Positions 36,641 to 46,600 of a stretch of 64,000 nt of DNA are shown in pieces (position 1 is the stretch's first letter; the number at the start of each line of letters is the position of its first letter). Source of the stretch: Ruminococcus flavefaciens (lineage in GTDB: Bacteria; Bacillota; Clostridia; Oscillospirales; Ruminococcaceae); the NCBI RefSeq assembly GCF_900119075.1, contig NZ_FPIP01000004.1:1-64000 (forward strand), given 5' to 3'. A program made the translations under genes and the position numbers. The notes beneath the pieces were generated by a model. The model did not search any database. It was not told the DNA's origin and saw only the letters and a program-made list of their open reading frames with translations.

Positions 36641-37675
36641 ATGAAGAATATGAAGATCAAATCAGTTTTGAAGAAGCATTGGCTCATAATTGGCCTTGTT
36701 ACGCTGCTTCTCTCCTCGGTGGGACTCATTGTATGGGCGAGATATGTGGATGCAAATAACTCCATGAAGCGTACTATCGTTTCATTGGCTGAGACTGATG
36801 AAAAGAGATTTACTTCAAATCTGCTTACTCGTACAGAGTCACCGAGTCCGAAGACATATCCTGTGTCAAACAGTGCGCTTGAAGGCGATTATTACAAGAT
36901 GCAGGTAATTGTCCGCAACTATACTCCGACAGACACGCTTCATTTTTATGATTCGGATATTGCCTATACATTTACCGCGGAACTTGTGAATGTTGGAGGA
37001 ACAGCAATCACGAATTCTGCAAAGGCGGCATTGGTTCGTTACGGAACTACTGGTACAGAGTTTACTTTAACTGGTGGAAAATATGTTGTAACTGCAAATA
37101 ATCAGATACTGAATAAAGAGCCAAATGGAACTCCTCATGATATTACCTATACATTCTACTTCCACAAAGACTTGCTGGATGCCACGGATAATGTATTTGT
37201 GAAGATATCCGCTACACCTACTAATGATTCGATTCGCGCTGATGTTGGTTCGCTTCAAGGCATCATCGGCATCTCCAGACAGGCTACAGAGATTGTTAAG
37301 ACATGGAGTGGCACTTTTAGTGATGAAGGTGCGGCATTGAACGATCAGAACAGCCATGACGTAGAAGCATCTGCTTACGACGGCTTTAATTACATCATTC
37401 AGGGTAATGGTGCAAGAAAAGTATCCCTGACATGGAATAACACAATACTGGAATTGAATCCGTTTTCGATTGATGAATTGAAAAGCTATAGTGATAGCAT
37501 CGATTCAACAGCATGGTCGCAGACAACATCTGGTAACTACACAACAATCGTTTTTAAGGTCGATTCTGAGGAATGTCCGCGTTATGATGTTCAGTTCTAT
37601 ATGAAGGGAACAGAAATTAGAACGTGGAGCGCAGTAACTGGCGCAGTCACATTTAATCCGAGTGTGACTATATGA
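36641..37675 (+). CDS. Surface protein D1 with N-terminal membrane anchor
   Basis: A 344-residue protein: basic N-terminus 'MKNMKIKSVLKKHW', one membrane segment 'LIIGLVTLLLSSVGLIVWARYVDANN', then an extracellular beta-rich body. 'VWARYVD' takes the place of the YAWF motif seen in A-C. Body segments such as 'DIAYTFTAELVNVGGTAI' and 'YDVQFYMKGTEIRTWSAVTG' suggest one or two immunoglobulin-like sandwiches. RBS AAAGGAGG, 34 nt after C1. It may anchor the assembly in the membrane; no database family is recognised. Confidence 0.75.
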   Translation: MKNMKIKSVLKKHWLIIGLVTLLLSSVGLIVWARYVDANNSMKRTIVSLAETDEKRFTSNLLTRTESPSPKTYPVSNSALEGDYYKMQVIVRNYTPTDTLHFYDSDIAYTFTAELVNVGGTAITNSAKAALVRYGTTGTEFTLTGGKYVVTANNQILNKEPNGTPHDITYTFYFHKDLLDATDNVFVKISATPTNDSIRADVGSLQGIIGISRQATEIVKTWSGTFSDEGAALNDQNSHDVEASAYDGFNYIIQGNGARKVSLTWNNTILELNPFSIDELKSYSDSIDSTAWSQTTSGNYTTIVFKVDSEECPRYDVQFYMKGTEIRTWSAVTGAVTFNPSVTI

Positions 37676-37695
37676 CGAAAGGGGGATAATGAAAA

Positions 37696-40600
37696 ATGAA
37701 AAAACAGAATAATCTCCCTATGCCCTCTAAATGGCATAAGCGGATAGCAGCGGTGGCAACGGCAGCTATGATGTTGCTTTCCAGTACACCGATCAGTCCG
37801 CTGTATGAGACATTCAGCGGTTGGATCAGCAACTTCTCGATCACTGCAAAAGCTGCGGAGGAAGATTGGATTTTGGCAGAAGGAGAAACTGTATATTCCA
37901 TTACATCTGCCGATCTCTTGTCAAAGTATTCTGTTGCATATCATGTGAATCCAATAGGGCATCAAAATGATTCCGTTGAAATCAATATGTCCCAATCCAA
38001 TCCGACAGACAAGGTTTCCCCATTTTACAGCCTTGGAGAAGGCCTTGTTAACGGAACAATGACAGAAGTTCCATTTCGTGGAACAATCACGATAAATCCC
38101 CTTACCGACAGTTATATAAATATCGATAAAGCATTATTCGCTTCAATAGGTGAAGAAGCTGTGATAAGAAATGAAAGTGTATCAACCGTGGATGATGGCG
38201 AGGGTGGAACTGTGACTGTCTATAGCCCTCGTCCCTTGTGGATTAGCAGAACATCGGCAGATAATCCTACTGAACCTATATTCGCAAAAAAAGTTGTAGC
38301 TAAAGCAAATGGTGCTACAACTTCTGGAGCTGATGTAGGATGGGAAATCGTAGCAAAAACTTTCTTAATCAACGGAAATCCTGTTCAATCTACAGTATCC
38401 GGCTTGATTGGTGAGATTGATAGTGATTGTACCGTCAAGGTTTCTTTTACAGATGAGCGCTGCATGAATGTTGTCTCTACGGAGAGCGCAGGCTATATCT
38501 GCGGTAAGTTGGGCGATCGCGCATCGCTGGAAATTGGAAGTGTCACCTCAAGTGGTGTTACGGTTTCCGCAAGCGGCTCCGGAAAACACGCAGGTGCTAT
38601 CATCGGTGAAATGGGCAGCGGTGCAGCATTGAAGCTGCCCTATGACATGACAAGTTTCCCCGTTACGACTGTTACGGCATCTGGTTCCAACGGCTATGCC
38701 GGCGGTATCGTTGGATGTAACACTGGTGGTGAAATTGCTTTTACAGGCACAAAGGGAGAAACAAAATATACGGTCAATCAGGAGATCAACGGCAAAATTG
38801 GCTCTGGTGGTATTTTCGGATACTATTGTCCCGCATTTACAAACAGTGCTGCTGCACTTTCTTATGATGACATCAATGTTGACTGCACTTTGAAGGGCGC
38901 AGGTGGTTCAGGCGGTTTGTTTGGTGTTCTCTATAACAGTAACGGAAGCATTACTATTTCAGATACCACTGGTGATGCAAATCATATCACAGTAAATAAT
39001 GCAGGAGCAACTGCCAACTACGGCGGTTTGATTGGCTCGTATTCTGCCGCATCTTTGGATGATACATTGACAATATCTAGCGGCTGCACTTCTAAGCCGA
39101 GTCAGGGAGGTTCATCGACCTATTATGGAGGAGCAATAGGAACGGTAGCCTCTGCAGCTTATGTGCGTCTAAATGGTTTTTCGACGACCGCAGCGAATGC
39201 CGCAAACTTTGGTGGTGCGGTTGGTAATGCAGATGGAGCATTTATTGATGTAAATGGTATTACTGTGTCTGCCAATGAGTTTACCGGCGGTGGAGTAATC
39301 AATGCGCTTGGAAATGGCGTCCTTAGAATGAAGGGAGATGTAGACCTTTCCGGTGCTAAGTCCAAAAGCGGTCAGATTATCAATACACGCGCCAGTGGTT
39401 TTGCGTTCTTTGACGAATCTGGCTGGACATTGAAACGTAGTTCATCTGCTGCCGGTGTAGACGATATTGCTTCTTGGGGGGAAGTCGTTCGCTTTGGTTC
39501 AACCCTTACACAGAGTGATGTGCTTGATAGCTTCACTGATGGCGACCATACTGTTATATTGAAAGCAGCAGTTACTTCTATGAGCAGTGTGGTTGATTTT
39601 GCAAGAACGGCTTTGAACATCCAGCATAATACTGGGGATATCACTAGTGGTGTAATGACATTTTCTGGAGACAGTAGCAGTACACTGCTCGGTACAGATC
39701 TTTCGCTCAGTACTTCCCTGACTGCGCCTCTTTCACTTGCAGGAACAGGTATTCAGGGATTGACAAGAGATGACGCAAGCCAGACTTATACAGCAAAATT
39801 CGATGGTAACGGTAAAACACTTTATCTTGCGATTGGTGAGGCATACGGAACCAGAAAAAGTGGAAATAATTATCCGGATGTTGCAAAGGATGCCGCTGGC
39901 AGCGGTAAGATCTACAAACACAGCAATGTCGGTTTGTTTGGAAAAACAAATGGCGCAACGATCCAAAATGTGACTTTAGATGGAAATATCTATGTCTGCT
40001 CTGCGGCAACACAGAATGTCGGTGCAGCAGCGGCAGAAAACGAAGGCGGTTTCACAGCATATGGCGTGACCGTCAGCACTGCTATGCATCACTCTGGCGG
40101 CAGTCAGCTCTGCATGGGTGGTCTGCTCGGTAAATCTACAAGTGGAAGCATTACAATTGGCGGAACTGGCAATATTGACAGTACCAGTGTAAGCAAAGCT
40201 TGTACGCTGAAGATGGATGTTTCCGGAACAAATTCGAGCAACAGTACTTGTATTGGTGGTGCTGTCGGATTGATTGACAGCACAGCATTTACAGCATCTA
40301 TCAATAATGTGACAGTTTCCGGCACAATCAAAAATACTGCCCCTAAACAGAGACAGGAAATAGGTGGACTGATTGCTTATATCGAAGCCGGCACAGGAGC
40401 AAGGGCACTTACCCTTGATTCAATTACTCTAAGCGGACTTACAGTCGAAGGCGGAATAGTTCAGACATATGATGATAAAGACAAAAAAGACTATTTGAAG
40501 GATGCTCTCAGCATAGGCGGCTTGCTGGGATATGGCTGGTATGATACCACTGTATCTCTCAATAGCGTAACTGTGTCTGGCACGCCTGTGATCAGAGCTG

Positions 40601-43600
40601 ATGTTGACGAACTGAATGGCATTGATGTAGATATGGCGGGTCTTGTCTATGCAGGCTCCGGATCGTGGACTGTAGGGACTGTAACCATACCGAACATTTC
40701 AGTGGTAACCTATAGTACCGATGAAACACCGGTGCAAACAAATAACATTAGGTCTTTTGGCATGATCGTTAATCGCAGTTTCAAAATCGGTGGAAATGCC
40801 CTTTACCTTGTTCTTCCGGATATGACCACCTATACACTTGGAACTTCATCTGCTGTTCTTTCTCAAGTCACGAATTTTCCGAGTTTTAACAGCACGACGG
40901 TTTTTGATGAGCTTGTGGCTTATAGTGCTTTCTACGCTGAAGATGAAGCCGGTGTCCGTGCATCAAAGATTCTCGAAAACGGTCAGGGCATCGTGTCCAT
41001 TCGTACAAGAGGCAATACCACTTCTACTGTCAACAATGTCATGAAGACCAACACCTGCAACACCTATCAGAATCAGGTTATAGCAGGAACAAACGGAAGC
41101 CTTAACATGGGTAACCCGAATACGCGGTATTATTATGACCTCGATCTTCTTCTGACAAAAAAGGACAATGCGACTGCCGCAACTCCAACTGCTACTTTAA
41201 CAAGTTCCGATAAGCTGATGCTTTGGAGTTTAAATCAGTATGCTCATACCAGCTTGAAGGAAACGGGAAAACCGTTTGCTTACAATCCCTTTTCTGATAA
41301 TGCGATTGCTCCAACTGGCTCCCAAACATTTGATATGGATGGCTACAGCTACTATCCTGTTGATGTGTCTGGTGCAACGATTAAAGGAACATTCAAGTTG
41401 CATAATGAGGAAATTGAGACTGGCGAATCCGCAGCCCCAACTCCTACAGACGGCTTTGCTAGGACAACACTGGTGGATTCTGTTTCGGCATTTTCTACTA
41501 CTCCCTACACACAGCATCATTTGATACAGAACGGCATTTTTCTGAATGTCAGCGGTAATATTACAATAAATGGCGAACTGAAGCTGCAAGGAACAATTGG
41601 TGCGGACACATATGACAGCACAGGCTCAGGCGTACTGATCTGTGGAACTTTTGCTGGCGACTCAGACAACACATATACATTTGAGTCAAAGGATGGAAGT
41701 ATTGTTTTAGACGGAATTGCTGTTCATAATCTTGTTACGGGAAATTCCCAGCTCTCTTATGCGCCTTTGCTAATCAATCGAATTGATAGCTATACTGTTA
41801 TTAATATCAATCATGTTTCCAATACGGATTCAGCGGTATCGGGTCAGACCGGTTATCCGAATGGAAAACTTGCAGCTACAAGTTTGATTGGCAAGGCAGG
41901 TAAGAAAACGAACGAGGAAACATCTCAGTATATCAAATTTAAGTTTTTCGATATCAAGCTTGATGCAAGAGAAGCAGATCTCGATGACAGCACAGATAAT
42001 GCCGCATTGACATCCGCTTATCACACTACCCGCTCTATTTTTACACGTGCTACTTTAATAGAAGAGTATGTATATACTGGTGGTGGTTCTTGGGGCGAAT
42101 ACAATTTCAAGCATTCGGATGACTGGGGCAGTTCCAGTAATGGTACAAGAGATGTCACTTATGGAAAGGAAATTGGCTACACATCAGGTACGGGAGAATT
42201 TGGTGGAAAGGAGAATCGATATTCTCAGGAAGATAATGCGGTTGAAGGAACGATTCCATATTATGTACGCCCAGACAAAGATCCTTCTGTTGAGGCAAAC
42301 AATACAAATTCTCTTTTTGCAGATTTCGGTACAAAATTCCTGCCGTATGTGAAGGGGGGATATGTAGCTGCTGATAATAAGCATCAAATCAAGGTCAATC
42401 ACGGTACACCTCTGCTTACTGGATGTGGTACGTATAACGATCCTTATGTCATTACAAGTGGCGATCAACTCTGCACCTTTGCTAATATATTAAACGGAAA
42501 TCACACCAATGCGGCAATTAATATACCTATAAATGGAACAGATCGAGACGATAAATGGCATGGAACAAACGGATGCCAAAAATACACATGGAATGGTTCG
42601 AGTTTTATTGGAGCAACATCCGGTTCTTTAAAACAAGATGTTGTAATGAAGTATGTTGCTTCTGCATATTACAAGTTTGATGGCGATTTTGATATTCCAT
42701 CATCCTTTGTTGGATTGGGAAGTAACACTAATATTGGTTATGTTTTCCACGGAGTGATTGACGGAAACGGAAGTACGGTTGAGAATAAAAGCGGTGTACC
42801 GCTTATCCTTAACAGCAGCGGAAGTGTTGTAAGAAATCTTACAATTAAAGTGAAAGCTGAAAGTGATATTATGCCTTATGTAAGGTTAAACAATTCATCA
42901 GTTGCTACAACTTTCGGATTAAATTCAACATTGGAAGCTTATGGCGCGGTTATTGGTAAGATTCATGGAGGAGATAACATTATTGAACACATCACTGTAG
43001 ACTACTCTACTTTTTCAAATCGCATTAAGCTCACTAACACATATGCGAAAGATACACCTGTTGGCGGATATGTTGGTGTTGTGATTGCCGGTGCAGTGAT
43101 TTTCAAGGATATGAAAACAATCAGTGCAGCTAGCAAGGACGGCTTGCCGGGAGCGAAGGTTGTATACAATGATGGCGAAACCGATACGAGCGGTCTCACA
43201 ACGAATCCTGATTGGCTTTATGTCAATCCGATTATCGGTAGAGTCATTAATGGATACGCTGTAACTGAGAGCGATGCCTACAGACCATTTGAAAGTGGAG
43301 TTCGCTGTCAAAATGATGGTACTACGATTGATACATATTGGATCAGTGGTTCGGCATCAAAGACGGCACCCAACAATCAAGCTGGAACAGATCGCGTGAC
43401 CATGCATAATGGTACTAAGAATTATTCCATTACCGACATCGTGAAAGAAACAGGTTCCGGACAAAATTTAACGCCTTATCCAATGCTGCAAATTGGATTG
43501 TATGGCGATGTAGCTGATGTTACCTCTGGCACTAATTTGACACAAAAGACTACGGTTACATTTCCAAATGCACAGTCTATGTTTATTCTTTCCTGCTTGA

Positions 43601-46600
43601 TGCAAAGCGGCATCACCAGCAGCAGTTCTGATTCGTATAGCTATAGTAATGTAAGTGCAGAGAGTTTCAAAAGTTATGAAGCTACATGGCGACCATCTCG
43701 TTTGGCAGACTATGATAACATCGGTCATAAAGCGGCAGATGGCTCAGTAATCACTGATTCAGCAGCTTATGAAGGATATGATGATTATTTAGTTGCGAAG
43801 GATGTCACAACGATAACACCATATTTGGTTAAAAACTATGTTGCTGAGGATACCGGCGCTTCGCCTAAGTATCGTAGAAACGGGGTTTTCCGTGTCTCAA
43901 ATACCAATACGGTATGTGATATCGGTTTTTCAGGTGATGCTGGCACATGGTATTTACCTGACGGTTTCAGAGGGCTTGGGAGTGTTGCATTTAATGTGTC
44001 CACTAATGCTAATACAGCATTATCGCAAGTTAAGAATATGACATTGAGTGTTAACAAAGTGAGTGGTTTGATTGGAACGCAGGTTGTTAACTTAAATCTT
44101 AATATGTCCATAAAGAATTATGAGACTGGATTTGAGAATTATAAACCTTACAGTAATTCCGGATTTGGCTTGTTTAATATTATTCGCCACAATCGCACAG
44201 ATCAAACCCCCGCTGGTGCTGTTCCTACCAATCTAGAGAATCGAACAGATGATGATTATAAAATCATGTATCTGGATATCTCCGGAAAGATTGATTATGA
44301 TGTTATCCACTCTAGTGGAACAATGGAATATAACCGATCCAATGTCTTGGGTGGAAGCGCCATTAGTGCCAATTATATGCACGCAGGTGGTCTGGCTGGC
44401 TATTCTGGTTTCGAATCAACTGAAAACCTTAATGTTGAACACATCGGAATTGATGGCTTGACAGTCAATGGATTCAAAACGGCAGGTGGTATTATCGGTT
44501 ATATGAAGATGGCCAATAGTAGTGACTACTTAGCGACTATCTCCAACATAAATACTGATGAACTTACTGTCACATCCAAACTCTATGTAGGAGGGCTTGT
44601 TGGATATACAGAGCAGATTGGAATAACTATTGACTCTGTTGAAATAACAACTCCAGATATTCGCACCTACTTTATTGGCAGCGACTATAACAATGGAGTG
44701 GGCGGAGTGATTGGCTATGCAGGTAGCAATACTGGCAACAAACCTATCACTATAAGCAATGTAACTATTGGCGACTATAATGCAAGCGATAATGCTTTCA
44801 TTGGGAGAGATAGTCATGTTCCGTTATACGATAACGATACCTATAATAAAATTGCAACAGGTGGAATCATTGGAGAATGCGATGCTAAATCATCAATTAC
44901 CATTGATATGTGTAGTGTCTACAATACAAATATCTACGGTAATAGAGTTGCTGGAATAATGGGGCATAGCGGCAGTAATGGTAGTATTACTTTCTCAAAT
45001 GTCGAGGTTAAAAGTAATCAAAATTCAGTTGTACAAGGAATGACATATTCAAGTGATCTAACGAGCAGAGGCTGTAGCGGTATTCTCGGATACATCAGTC
45101 TTGGTAGTAGCAAATATGTCCACTTTGATCATTGTACATTAGATGGTTATAAACTATCATCATATAATGATACAGGGGGCTTATGCGCCAATTTGCAAGG
45201 AAGTGGTGGTACAGCAGAAATCAAAAATGTCCAATTGAACAATGTTAAATATGAGTCCAACTATGCAGGTGGGATGATAGGCTATTTAGATGTCAATACA
45301 AACGGGTACAATATTCAAGCATATAACTTACAGTTTAAAAAATATGATACTAATAAGGATTATTTAAGAAAAGGTAATGCCGTATTGGTTGTCAAAAACC
45401 AAAAGACTATTAAGGTTGTAGGCTTTTCATGGCAAAATACAGGGACATTAGCACCGGGGTATGATTATTCAGATCGAATTACAAGTTGCTATAACAAACC
45501 CGAAGTTGAAGATAAATATCACTATGGGACAAATGGCTATGTGATCTTCTCCGACTATCAGGGCACAAGTTCCACCGAGCAGATTAATGACTGGTATTAC
45601 TATCCATATGAAAAACCCATTTATGATGAAACAACACTTGTTGTAGAAGACGAGGAGAATATGGAAGATTATAACGAATACAATACATTTTCACCTGTAA
45701 ATGAATATGCAATCACATCACCTCATAGCGGATATGAAAATGTTTCTATCAACAGTCATAATTCTGTGGAACTTCCTAAAGCCATCACCGATAACGGCGT
45801 AGAAAAGGTCATCACAAATAAAGACGGAGAGGTAATTACCTATAAAAAATACTATCCTATTGCTCAGAACTTCCCGTTTGTTACCTCCAGCCCGTTTATG
45901 AACATCGGCGTACAATCAACGGATGAAGATCATAGTAATAAAAAGCATATGCAGTTTCTGACCGGTGACGGTGTGAGCAGCTTGTCTTATGAAGAATCTG
46001 CCGCCTATGCTATTCTGCGTGATCTTCAGTTGTCAACTAAGCCTAAAAACTACTATAATAAAGTAACTACTACGCAACTTACAAAAGGCATTGCCGCATT
46101 TGACACGCTTATCTCTACTAAATACACGACTTTCAAAACCATTACATCTACAGAGTACCCTGATGAGATGGATGATTTGAAACTTGATTTCCCTGTACTT
46201 GTGGTTGATGATAACGATGGAACCACATTAACATATATGCTCAACAATTATCTTCGTGTTCTCACAAACACAGACTATAATTTCGCCGCAAATAATAAAA
46301 CGGATGTATTTAACCTCAAACTGGCAAAGTGTACATTCAACACGGACACGTCCAAATTTGATGTGACATACAACACTAGCACTACACAAACTGATAATTC
46401 TTGCCTGTATGTTGACAATGGCAACTTTGCATTCAACATTAATCGGGTTGACAGTGGCAAGGCTCAGTTTACTTTGATTGATGTGGAATTCTATGATCCT
46501 GCAACAAGTGGAGACAACAAAAAAGTTGCCTATCATCTCTATGTTCCCGTATATGTCAGCCAGATGTTAAAATTTGATTATCGTATTTCTTCTAAGTCGG